This document shows positions 26,280-34,225 of a stretch of DNA of 64,000 bases, piece after piece. The position numbers and the translations under genes were made by a program. The notes under the pieces were generated by a model. The model saw only the letters and a list, made by a program, of their open reading frames with translations, had not been told where the DNA came from and made no database searches. The stretch lies in assembly GCA_034927285.1 (NCBI GenBank), contig JAYFQF010000013.1:62001-126000 (forward strand), in the 5' to 3' direction. Source of the stretch: JAYFQF01 sp034927285. GTDB lineage: Bacteria > Bacillota > Peptococcia > DRI-13 > UBA5745. Every line of letters begins with the position of its first letter. Within the stretch, counting starts at the first letter, position 1.

Positions 26280-26837
26280 TTATTTCGGTAAAATCGCCTG
26301 ATACTCGATGGCGGTCACTTTATCATCTTCCAAAATAAAGATCAGCCGGGAGTCGCCCAAAGTATAGGTGTACTGGCCATATTCCTCCGTATAATCCCGG
26401 CCGTAGGCAGCCAGCATATCTTCTTTGGCGGAACCGATCTCCAGCCCTTCCCCGGTGGCTGCTGTGTCGCTGGTAAATACCACGGAAGAGACATAGTCCG
26501 CATCATTCAGAGGATAGGTGTTCAACTGAAAGCCGTCGTAGGTGTAGACCCGGTCCACACCCTGGAAGGCGCAGCTTTCCGCTTCAAAATAGGACAGGGA
26601 TTCCCCCAGTTTCTCCAAAATAGGAGCGGCTTCCGCATTCATGGGGATCTCCACGTCGTCCCGGACAAAGACGAAGGTCTTTACCGTATCCTGGCCGTCC
26701 TGGGGGTCAGCCGCTCCGGCCTGGCCGGCGGAGGCGCCTTTGCCGCCGGAAGCCTGGCTGCCGCAGCCGGCAAAGGCCAGGATAGCCAACAGAACCAAAA
26801 GAAAAAGCGCCGGGGTTTTCAATGAAAATTTGTACAT
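26280..26837 (-). CDS. Lipoprotein of unknown function in the dlt-like operon
   Basis: A 185-residue lipoprotein with signal peptide and lipobox AFAGCG (Cys about 25), a Gly/Ala-rich linker, and a compact domain of about 120 residues. No catalytic motif is seen. It contains an LGESLSYFEAESC segment, a VYTYDGFQLNTYPL segment and a C-terminal SRLIFILEDDKVTAIEY. Such features resemble beta-rich domains (BamE/SmpA-like in outline), but I do not assign a family. It is the last gene of the envelope-modifying operon and may act at the outer face of the membrane. Confidence 0.6.
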   Translation of the reverse strand: MYKFSLKTPALFLLVLLAILAFAGCGSQASGGKGASAGQAGAADPQDGQDTVKTFVFVRDDVEIPMNAEAAPILEKLGESLSYFEAESCAFQGVDRVYTYDGFQLNTYPLNDADYVSSVVFTSDTAATGEGLEIGSAKEDMLAAYGRDYTEEYGQYTYTLGDSRLIFILEDDKVTAIEYQAILPK

Positions 26838-26886
26838 GGTGTTTCTCCTTCAACATATTAAAAGTCAGGTTTGGGTAAATCCCGGT

Positions 26887-27999
26887 TCATTGCAGCGTAT
26901 CGGCAGGAAGGGCCGGGTGCTGGCTGCCGGGGGCGGTGGCCCGGGTCAGATAGCCGTACACCGCCAGTTCCCGGTGCTGGGCCTCTTTCCTGTCGTTATA
27001 GCGGGCTGTCTTTTCCGTCCATACGGCGGCGATTTCCGGGTCCTGCCGGCGGTCCGGCAAACCGCAGTCCGCAGTGAGGATCCGGCCGAAGTAAGAAGCC
27101 AGCTTTTCGGCGCCGGCAAGATTTAAATGCAGGCCTCTGTCGTAAGTATCCTGGCTGAAGTCAATGGGGATTTCCTCTAAACGTTCCAGAAAGTTGAGAT
27201 AAAGTAAGCCGTGTTCCGCCGCGTATTCTTCTATCTGGGCATCCCATTCTTCGTACCAGTAAGGGTAAAGGCTGGGGGCCTTGATCAGGATCAGCTGGAC
27301 GCCCTTCTCCTGACAAAGCAGGCGCATACGGTCAAGGTACTGATAGCAGATGTCGCTGAACTGATAGTTGGCCAGCTTTTTCGGCGCGGGTAAATCGCCG
27401 GCGGCGCTGGTATCCGCCCGCATCAGGAAACCGCTGTGGCTTACCTGATCCCGGTGAAAGAGATACTGGAAATCCTCCGGCTCCAACTGGCTCCAGCGGG
27501 AATGGTAACGGAAAAAAGGGAGGATGTAGTCCAGCAGGTTTTCTTCCGGCAGCATAGAGGCCCGGGCCGCCTGAAGCTTGGTCCGGGAAAGAGGCATGCC
27601 GTCCAGGGCCATCCGGTTATAGGCCTCGCTTTGGGGCTCGTCGTATTTCATGGAAAGGACATTGAACACCACGGCTTTGGGGGTCTCTCTTTTCAGGGTG
27701 TCCTCCAGGGTATAGTAAGATTGCCAGATCAACTGCTGGGGGCTGCCCCGGACATAACTGGTGACGCCGTATTCCTCCCACAAGGTGATGGGGGAGAAGT
27801 TCTCGTAGACCTCGCAGTCCCCGATGAAAATCACATCGTGGGGCGCGGTCTCCGCGTAATACTCCCGCACCAAGGCCCCGTCGGGGATGGCGGACATATA
27901 CTTGGGCATAAATAAAGCCTGCAGGAAAAAGAAGGCGGCGATCCAGACCAGAGCGCACAGAACCAGCCGCAGCTTGGTTTTTTTCACGGACTCCTCCAT
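26887..27999 (-). CDS. SGNH-like membrane-anchored protein (DltD-position), Cys in place of Ser
   Basis: A 370-residue protein with one N-terminal transmembrane helix (about 10-30) and an extracytoplasmic SGNH-type domain. The nucleophile block reads VIFIGDCEVYENFSP, with Cys where most SGNH enzymes have Ser. The Asp/His block is YDRGLHLN. The gene follows the MBOAT gene, the position occupied by dltD in dlt operons. A role in passing or hydrolysing an acyl or aminoacyl group outside the membrane is inferred. The Cys change is not an obvious reading error, because the frame and surrounding motif are intact. Confidence 0.7.
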   Translation of the reverse strand: MEESVKKTKLRLVLCALVWIAAFFFLQALFMPKYMSAIPDGALVREYYAETAPHDVIFIGDCEVYENFSPITLWEEYGVTSYVRGSPQQLIWQSYYTLEDTLKRETPKAVVFNVLSMKYDEPQSEAYNRMALDGMPLSRTKLQAARASMLPEENLLDYILPFFRYHSRWSQLEPEDFQYLFHRDQVSHSGFLMRADTSAAGDLPAPKKLANYQFSDICYQYLDRMRLLCQEKGVQLILIKAPSLYPYWYEEWDAQIEEYAAEHGLLYLNFLERLEEIPIDFSQDTYDRGLHLNLAGAEKLASYFGRILTADCGLPDRRQDPEIAAVWTEKTARYNDRKEAQHRELAVYGYLTRATAPGSQHPALPADTLQ

Positions 28000-28112
28000 A
28001 TTTTATCATGAATTTGATTTTGCCGGACGGCCTCTTTAATCCGCGGGAAACTTGCCGCCCCGCCGCGGGAAGTGAGTTATGATCAAATTCGCTTTGTTTA
28101 TTTTACCACAAA

Positions 28113-29705
28113 TCAAAATTGATTATAAATGAATTGGCTGGCGTCGTAACCTACGCCATAGGCGCCGAAGACCAATACGGCGAAGGCCAGCAGAAATACC
28201 GCACCATAGCGTTGGTAGGCGGGCCGGGCCGCCAGCTTTTCCCTGACCGGACCGCTGCGCTGGCTTAAGCCGACGAAAAGCATAACCAGGCAGCCGGCCG
28301 TGGTCACCGCAAAATCCGCCGACGTAAGGCCCAAAGTCCCAAGAGAGCCGTCCAGCAAAGGAGTCAGGGAAAAATCAGTAAAAATGGTGCCCAGCATCCT
28401 GAAGGTCAGGGGCACATCCCGATAGCAGTCCAAAGTGCGGAGGGCACTCATCAGCCAGAAAGTGCGCGCCACCTGGAAAAGCCGCCAGCCGGGGGTCCCC
28501 TCCGCCTTGAAGCGGCTGTGGAAGCGGGCGTAAAGGGGGGTGCATTCCTGGGAAAGGATGATGATCACGCCGTTCAGCACGCCCCAGAGGATGAAATTCC
28601 AGCTGGCGCCGTGCCAAAGGCCGGTGGTGAACCAGGTAAGTAAAGTAGCCAGGTAGACGGGGATACGTTTGCCGATATCCGGCCCGAAAAGAGCCCGGGA
28701 TTTTTTCGAGATAGCCAGCATCGGCTTGCTCACCGAAACCGGATAAAAGAGGTAATCCCGAAACCAGGTGCCCATAGTGATGTGCCAGCGCCGCCAGTAT
28801 TCTTCGATACTTTTTGAAAAATAAGGCCGGATAAAGTTTTCTTTCAGCGGAATGCCCAGAGTCTGGGCAATGCCGATGGTGATGTCGATGCCGCCGGTAA
28901 AGTCGGCGTAAAGCTCCAGGGCATAGAAAAACATGCCCAGAAGCACAAAAATACCGTCATAGTCCTGAGGATTGCGGATAATGGTATTTACCGCCACCAA
29001 AAGCCGGTCGGCCACCACCAGCTTTTTGAAGTAGCCCCAGAGGATTCGTTCCAGGCCGAAAGTCACCGTGCGGCTGTCAAAGGGGTGGGGGCGAAGCAGG
29101 ACCGGCGCCAGATCGTCAAAGCGGCTGATGGGGCCCTGGACCAGTTGGGGAAAGAAAGAAACGAAAAGGGCAAACTTAAAAAGGTTTTTCTCCGGCGGAT
29201 ATTTGCCCCGGTAAATATCGGTCACATAGCCCACGGTCTGAAAAAGGTAAAACGAAATCCCCATGGGCAAAAGCAGATTGGCAAAGCTCAGCTGCTTTTG
29301 GGAGCCGAAAAGGCGGAAGAGTTCGTTTAGGTTGGCGATGGCGAAATTGGTGTATTTTAAAACGGCCAAAATGCCCAGGTTCAGCAGCAGCGCCGCTAAA
29401 AACCAGGCCAGCTTCCGCTTTTTCCCTTTTGCTTTATAAGCTTTTTTCTCTTCGGCCGTCAGGCTTTCCTTATGCTCTTTTAAATAGGCGCTTTGGGCTC
29501 TGTGCAGGTTGTCCATTTTCAGCGCCGCCAGCCAGGCGGAAACCGTGGTGACCGCGATAAAGATCAGGCAGCCCCAGCCGGCGAAGCTGTAAAAGAAATA
29601 GCTGGCAGCCAAAAGCAGCCCCCACTGCATACGCCTGGGCAGGGTGTAATACAAGACAAACAAAAGAGCCAGAAAAAAGATGAACCGGTAAGAGGTAAAC
29701 AGCAT
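28113..29705 (-). CDS. MBOAT-family O-acyltransferase (DltB-like)
   Basis: A 530-residue polytopic membrane protein with about eleven to twelve hydrophobic segments. MBOAT hallmarks are MGISFYLFQTVGYVTDIYRG, the SFFPQLVQGPISRFDDL segment, the invariant His in FTTGLWHGASWNFILWG, and EYWRRWHITMGTWFRDYLFYP. In DltB-type enzymes the tunnel-facing His and the cytoplasmic helices receive the carrier-protein-bound amino acid and move it across the membrane. Here the adjacent carrier protein and ligase support that role. It begins 20 bp after the carrier gene. Confidence 0.9.
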   Translation of the reverse strand: MLFTSYRFIFFLALLFVLYYTLPRRMQWGLLLAASYFFYSFAGWGCLIFIAVTTVSAWLAALKMDNLHRAQSAYLKEHKESLTAEEKKAYKAKGKKRKLAWFLAALLLNLGILAVLKYTNFAIANLNELFRLFGSQKQLSFANLLLPMGISFYLFQTVGYVTDIYRGKYPPEKNLFKFALFVSFFPQLVQGPISRFDDLAPVLLRPHPFDSRTVTFGLERILWGYFKKLVVADRLLVAVNTIIRNPQDYDGIFVLLGMFFYALELYADFTGGIDITIGIAQTLGIPLKENFIRPYFSKSIEEYWRRWHITMGTWFRDYLFYPVSVSKPMLAISKKSRALFGPDIGKRIPVYLATLLTWFTTGLWHGASWNFILWGVLNGVIIILSQECTPLYARFHSRFKAEGTPGWRLFQVARTFWLMSALRTLDCYRDVPLTFRMLGTIFTDFSLTPLLDGSLGTLGLTSADFAVTTAGCLVMLFVGLSQRSGPVREKLAARPAYQRYGAVFLLAFAVLVFGAYGVGYDASQFIYNQF

Positions 29706-29725
29706 GATCTATCTGCGTCCTTGTC

Positions 29726-29962
29726 TTAAATATCGTCGTCCAGGCGCTGGACCAGACGGTAGAGAGCCTGGGCTGAATTAAAGTTTTCCGGTACGATTTC
29801 CCCGGCAGGGATAGTGATGCCATAATCGGAGTTGATTTCCGTAATAATGGTGACAATGTCGAAAGAATCCAGAATCTTGTCGTCAATGAGAGCCGTTGCG
29901 GTACGGAAGTCGATTTCCGAATGCAGATCTTCCAGGATAGCCAATAGTTCGTCGAACGTCAT
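29726..29962 (-). CDS. Acyl/aminoacyl carrier protein (DltC-like)
   Basis: A 78-residue acidic four-helix carrier protein. The phosphopantetheine attachment serine is in DKILDSFDIVTIITEI (near residue 33). The C-terminus is rich in Asp. In dlt systems such a protein accepts D-alanine from DltA and presents it to DltB. Here it stands between the ligase and MBOAT genes and should carry whatever amino acid the ligase activates. ATG 29962 is preceded by AAAGAGGAAAATC. Confidence 0.85.
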   Translation of the reverse strand: MTFDELLAILEDLHSEIDFRTATALIDDKILDSFDIVTIITEINSDYGITIPAGEIVPENFNSAQALYRLVQRLDDDI

Positions 29963-30118
29963 GTTGATTTTCCTCTTTTCTTTGCATAGTATCGCAGCCG
30001 GACGGTTTCCCGCGGCAGGCCTGCGCCGCCTTTGGGGCCTGGACAGTCCGTTTTTTTCAGCTTGGCAAAGCTGGAGTGGCGGGACCCTTTTGCTTGCCTG
30101 GCCGGGAACGGCCTCCGC

Positions 30119-31642
30119 TCAGCGGCAGGGCGGCTTTGCCTGTGCCATTTCTTTCACCATTTTGCGGTCGATCTTGCCGTTGGGGGTTAAAGGGAAAGCC
30201 TCCAGGGGCCGGAAGCTGTTGGGCACCATATAACGGGGCAGCTTATCCTTGGTATAGGCCGCCACCAGGGCCGGCTCGGCGTTTCCGGTATAATAAAGGA
30301 TGATTTTATTTTTTATGTCGTCGTAAACGCAGCAGGCCTGCCGGATTTCGTCCATCAGGTTTACCATCAGCTCGATTTCTCCCAGCTCGATGCGGTGACC
30401 CATGTGTTTGATCTGATAATCCTTGCGGGACAAAAAGATCAGCCGGCCCTGCCGGTCGTATCTGGCCAGGTCGCCGGTGCGGTAGATCAGCTCCGGATAG
30501 GCGCTGTTCAGTGGGTTCTGCACGAAAGCCTCCCTGGTTTTTTCCGGATCGTTATAGTAACCCAGAGTGACGGCGGTACCCCGGATACAGATTTCGCCGG
30601 GTTCGCCGGGAGCAGCCGGCCGGTTTTCTTCATCTAAAAGCAGGATTTCCGTATTGCGGAAGGGTTGGCCGATGGGAATGACGTCCTCAGGGCCAAAGGC
30701 TTGGTCCACCTCATAATAACAGCTCATGCCGGTGGCTTCCGTAGGGCCGTAAAGGTTAATGAACCGGGCCTGGGGCAGAGTTTCCCGCCAAAGGTTAAAC
30801 TGCTTTATGGGGAATACCTCGCTGCCGAAGGCTACGGTGCGGAGATACTCCGGTTTTACCTGGGCGAAGGTCCCCAGGCCCGACACGATGGTCAGGGCGG
30901 AAACTACCCAGCAGACGGTATTGATCCGATAACGGTTCAGATACTCCACCAGTTTTACCGGCAGCATGAAAAGCTCTTTGGGAATCAGGTAGGCGGTGGC
31001 GCCGAACTTCAGGGCTGGATAGATTTCTTTCAGGCAGGCATCGAAATATAAGGGAGTCTGATTGCCGAAGACGGTATCTTCACCGAATTTCAATACATGG
31101 GAGAGGTTTTCGATATAGTCGATAACCGAGCGGTGACAGGCGGCCACGCCCTTAGGCACGCCGGTGGAACCGGAAGTAAAGACGATGTAGGCCGGATCCA
31201 CGTCAAGAGCCCGGCGGCGGATAGACGCCAGGGCAGGCTCGTCCGCCGCCGCGGCGCTCAGCTCTTCATACCGGTAAGTCCGGCCGGTCCAGGCGAACTC
31301 CTCCAGGGAGCGGGCGGTGTGGGCGTCGCAGAGAACGGCCCGGGGATTCAGGCTATCGAAGATCAGCCGGATACGGTGCCGGGGCATCTCCTGATCGATG
31401 GGCACATAAAAACAGCCGGCGTATAAAACCCCCAGGAAGGCGGCCACCGCCCGGGGATGGCGCTCCATAAACACCACTACCGGTTCCCGGTATAAGCCGC
31501 CGGCGGCCAGAGCGCTGCCGATGGCCCGGGACTGGTCGTAAACTTCACGGAAGCTTAAATTTTCGGCGCCGTTGGAAAAAGCTGTTTTTTCGGGAACACG
31601 TTTTACGGTGGCTTCCAGATATTCCAATAAGTTGGTTTGCAT
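30119..31642 (-). CDS. Amino-acid-adenylating ligase (DltA-like)
   Basis: A 507-residue member of the adenylate-forming enzymes. Motifs in order are A3 YIVFTSGSTGVPKG, A4-type YFDACLKEIYPAL, A5 NLYGPTEATG, A7 YRTGDLARYD and the A10 lysine in PNGKIDRKM. It would adenylate an amino acid and load it onto the neighbouring carrier protein. In DltA the D-alanine pocket is marked by a Cys within a WVSTPSF-type segment; the equivalent stretch here reads CWVVSALTI, so the substrate may not be D-alanine. ATG 31642 has AGAGGT upstream. The racemase gene just before it may supply its substrate. Confidence 0.85.
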   Translation of the reverse strand: MQTNLLEYLEATVKRVPEKTAFSNGAENLSFREVYDQSRAIGSALAAGGLYREPVVVFMERHPRAVAAFLGVLYAGCFYVPIDQEMPRHRIRLIFDSLNPRAVLCDAHTARSLEEFAWTGRTYRYEELSAAAADEPALASIRRRALDVDPAYIVFTSGSTGVPKGVAACHRSVIDYIENLSHVLKFGEDTVFGNQTPLYFDACLKEIYPALKFGATAYLIPKELFMLPVKLVEYLNRYRINTVCWVVSALTIVSGLGTFAQVKPEYLRTVAFGSEVFPIKQFNLWRETLPQARFINLYGPTEATGMSCYYEVDQAFGPEDVIPIGQPFRNTEILLLDEENRPAAPGEPGEICIRGTAVTLGYYNDPEKTREAFVQNPLNSAYPELIYRTGDLARYDRQGRLIFLSRKDYQIKHMGHRIELGEIELMVNLMDEIRQACCVYDDIKNKIILYYTGNAEPALVAAYTKDKLPRYMVPNSFRPLEAFPLTPNGKIDRKMVKEMAQAKPPCR

Positions 31643-31710
31643 AACAGATCTACCTCTTTGGCTTGATTCCCTTGAAGGACAGGTTAACGGGAGCCCATTG
31701 AAAGCTGCCG

Positions 31711-32430
31711 TCACTTCGTGATCAGATCGGCGTAACTTTCTTTGATGGGGACGCCGCAGGTTTCCAGGGCCCGGTAAGCCAGCACCTCCAGGGCGTCCAG
31801 GCAGCGGGGCCCCACATCCTCTGTTTTTTTAATAACGGAAAGCTCCGTGCAGCCCAGGATTACACAATCGGCGCCCTGCTGAAAAAGCTGGGCGGTGACC
31901 TGGTGAAACTTGGTCATTTCCACGGGCCGGCCGGCCTTCACCTGATCGTAGATCAATTCCATGACCAGCTTCTGGTTTCCCTCCTGGGGGACGGTCCAGC
32001 GGATGTCCAGAGCCGACAGCTCCTTTTGGTACAGGCCGCAGGCGATGGTGCCCTCGGTAGCCATAATGCCGGCGGTTTTTATGCCGGCTTTTTTAAGATA
32101 AGCTGCCGTTTCCCGGATAATGTGCAGCAAAGGCGCCTTGAGAGCGGCGGATAAATCGTCGTAGAAATAATGGGCGGTATTGCAGGGCATGATGACGCAG
32201 CCCAGCTCCTGTCCGTTCAGCTTTTCCGCCAGGGAAAGCAGCGCCGGCAGGGGATTGTCCCTGCTTTTGCCTAAAATATAGGCGGTGCGGTCGGGGATGG
32301 AGGGCTGGTGATAAACGACGGCATTGAGATGATCCTGATCCCGGCGGGCCTCGGTCATCCTGACCAAAAGCTCCAGTAAGCAGACGGTGGCCATGGGACC
32401 GAGACCGCCGATGATCCCCAGAGTTTTCAT
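31711..32430 (-). CDS. Aspartate/glutamate racemase-family enzyme
   Basis: A 239-residue cofactor-independent racemase. It starts MKTLGIIGGLGPMAT, and the two catalytic cysteines lie in VIMPCNTAHYF and CVILGCTELS. The pattern fits the RacX/YgeA branch, whose members act on aspartate, glutamate or other amino acids. It lies second in the dlt-like operon, 27 bp after the transglutaminase-like gene and 68 bp before the ligase. A function in making the D-amino acid for the ligase is inferred from this position. The exact amino acid cannot be read from sequence. Confidence 0.85.
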   Translation of the reverse strand: MKTLGIIGGLGPMATVCLLELLVRMTEARRDQDHLNAVVYHQPSIPDRTAYILGKSRDNPLPALLSLAEKLNGQELGCVIMPCNTAHYFYDDLSAALKAPLLHIIRETAAYLKKAGIKTAGIMATEGTIACGLYQKELSALDIRWTVPQEGNQKLVMELIYDQVKAGRPVEMTKFHQVTAQLFQQGADCVILGCTELSVIKKTEDVGPRCLDALEVLAYRALETCGVPIKESYADLITK

Positions 32431-32457
32431 AGCTGGCCTCCTTTTTAGCTTTTTGCC

Positions 32458-33795
32458 TTATTCTTTTGGCTGTTCTTCCGGTGTGGCCGGGTAGAGAGTG
32501 TGATCGAATTCATGGCTGTTGCTGTGGGCCAAGGAGTAGGTTTCCAGCTCTTTGTCGGTCAGCATGAAAAACTCGCCGCCGCCTTTTCTGGGAGTGGTGT
32601 CGAAATGATACCAGCCCTGGCCGCAGTTCACCAAACTCCAATAATGCATGGAACGGCCTTCCTTATAGATTTTTTCCACGTCGATATTTTGGATGCCCGC
32701 CTTTTCCAGCAAAGCTTTGGCGGTGGCAAAATAAATATAGCAGTCGCCGCTGCCTTTGGTAAACCCCTGCACGGCGGCTTTTTCCCAATCGCCTTTATTG
32801 GAATGGCCGGAATAGGCGATATGGGATTTGGTCCATTTATAGATGGCCCGGGCTATCTCCGTCTGGCTCATGCCGTCCTTGGTGATCCTTTTCAGCACCT
32901 TTTCCGTTTCGGCATTCATCAGATCGGTAAATTCGGTGGCCTCAGTGAAAGTAAAGACCGCTGTTTCCGTGGCCAGGTTTCCGGCCCGGTCCCGGGCGCT
33001 GTAGATAACCTCATACCGGCCCGGCTTGGTGGGATTAACCTTGCTGGAATCCACAACCAGTTTTACTTCCTGGTCGTAATCGTCGGCGACGGTTACGTCT
33101 TTTTTATAAGCCACGGTATCTCCGGTGTGGAAGCGCTGATCCCGCACGCCGCTGATGGCCGGCGGCTGGGTATCCTCCATAACGGTTAAGACGGAGGACA
33201 GCGTCGTTTGGTTCCCTCCGGCATCGGTAAGGACCACATCCACATTCTGGGTCCCGGGCCTGGTGAAATCAGGCTCCGCGGCAAAAGTGACGGTAACCCC
33301 GGTGGCGTCCGCGATATCTTCAACAAAGCTTTCCGCCGGCAGGGTATCCACCGTCAGGCATTGCCGTTCCACAGAGACGGCTTTGGGGGGCACCGTATCC
33401 ACTACCAGGATTTCCGCGGCATAGGTGTTGCCGTCTCTAACGATAGTTACAGGATACGCGCCGGGCTGTTTCAGGTTTACGACGTCAAGGCCCGGGGAAT
33501 AGGCGGCGGCCGTCTCCCCATCGCCGCCCCGCAGAAACGCCGCCGCCCCGGGCAGAGGATCCCCTGCTTCCACGATACGGTAAAAATCAACGCCGCTGAT
33601 TTTCGAGCAAAGCTCTTTCCAGCCCAAGGCCAGCGTTGCCTGGCCCGAAAAAGTCCCCTGTCCTGCGGCGGCCAGAACCTCCCGCCCCTGAACCAGCAGC
33701 AGGGAAAGGAAAGCTGCCGCCAGCAAAGCTATGGCTATTCCAGCCCACAGCGATTTTTTCACCGGGGACGGTTTTGGCGATTCCTGTTTACGCAT
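32458..33795 (-). CDS. Membrane-anchored transglutaminase-like protein with Ig-like domains
   Basis: A 445-residue protein. A transmembrane helix (about 15-38) anchors an extracytoplasmic part that includes two or three bacterial Ig/DUF5011-like modules. These are recognised by DTVPPKAVS, DTQPPAISGVRD and the closing GRYEVIYSARDRAGN pattern. The C-terminal transglutaminase core carries Cys in GSGDCYIYFATAKALL, His in MHYWSLV and Asp in HFDTTPR. It could crosslink or cleave wall-associated proteins. It is the first gene of the dlt-like operon, directly behind the promoter at 33850-33878. Confidence 0.82.
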   Translation of the reverse strand: MRKQESPKPSPVKKSLWAGIAIALLAAAFLSLLLVQGREVLAAAGQGTFSGQATLALGWKELCSKISGVDFYRIVEAGDPLPGAAAFLRGGDGETAAAYSPGLDVVNLKQPGAYPVTIVRDGNTYAAEILVVDTVPPKAVSVERQCLTVDTLPAESFVEDIADATGVTVTFAAEPDFTRPGTQNVDVVLTDAGGNQTTLSSVLTVMEDTQPPAISGVRDQRFHTGDTVAYKKDVTVADDYDQEVKLVVDSSKVNPTKPGRYEVIYSARDRAGNLATETAVFTFTEATEFTDLMNAETEKVLKRITKDGMSQTEIARAIYKWTKSHIAYSGHSNKGDWEKAAVQGFTKGSGDCYIYFATAKALLEKAGIQNIDVEKIYKEGRSMHYWSLVNCGQGWYHFDTTPRKGGGEFFMLTDKELETYSLAHSNSHEFDHTLYPATPEEQPKE

Positions 33796-33849
33796 GGTGT
33801 GTCCTTCTTTGGTTGATTTTCAGCACAGGAAAATGCCCGTACAGAATTC

Positions 33850-33878
33850 ATTATATATGCATATTCCTTAAGCGTAAA
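33850..33878 (-). promoter_or_regulatory. Sigma-70 promoter of the dlt-like operon
   Basis: Minus-strand TTTACG (33873-33878), 17-nt spacer and perfect TATAAT (33850-33855), 55 nt ahead of the transglutaminase-like gene. The remaining divergent region to 34225 is AT-rich. Confidence 0.6.
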
Positions 33879-33969
33879 GAAACAAATTCCGGCGGCAAGC
33901 CCCGGAACAGTCAGCGACAAGCCACAAAAAAGGAGAATATTGGAAGATGGTGCCGGTTGACCGCCGCCG

Positions 33970-34050
33970 TTAATATTCCTTCGCAAAATTGTAATGGCCG
34001 GCTAGGCTTTTCTTAATCATTCCATAAGAGTCATTTAAAAAAAGGTTCAT
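33970..34050 (-). CDS. Possible 26-residue ORF in the divergent region
   Basis: ATG 34050 opens a frame of 26 codons ending TAA. The peptide (it includes GMIKKSLAGHYNFAK) looks protein-like but has only a weak purine-rich site upstream. It may be a small gene, a remnant or chance. Confidence 0.2.
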   Translation of the reverse strand: MNLFLNDSYGMIKKSLAGHYNFAKEY

Positions 34051-34096
34051 CTTTTCTTATTAAAATATAGGACAAAAGCCGGTAAGCAATCCGGGT

Positions 34097-34161
34097 AAAA
34101 GTCAATGAGATAATGCAGAAGACGATAAACGATCTGGAAAAAAGTCAATAAGGCAATGCAG
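34097..34161. repeat. Two 22-bp direct repeats ahead of the van-like operon
   Basis: The units at 34097-34118 and 34140-34161 share AAAAGTCAAT at their starts and AATGCAG at their ends, differing at three or four middle positions. They are 43 bp apart, about four helical turns, and end 64 bp before the ligase start. They are candidate regulator binding sites. Confidence 0.45.
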
Positions 34162-34225
34162 GCAAGCCAATAAAGTATAGAAACCAGCTTTCCCTGAGGA
34201 AAGGCTGGGGATAGGAGAACATACC

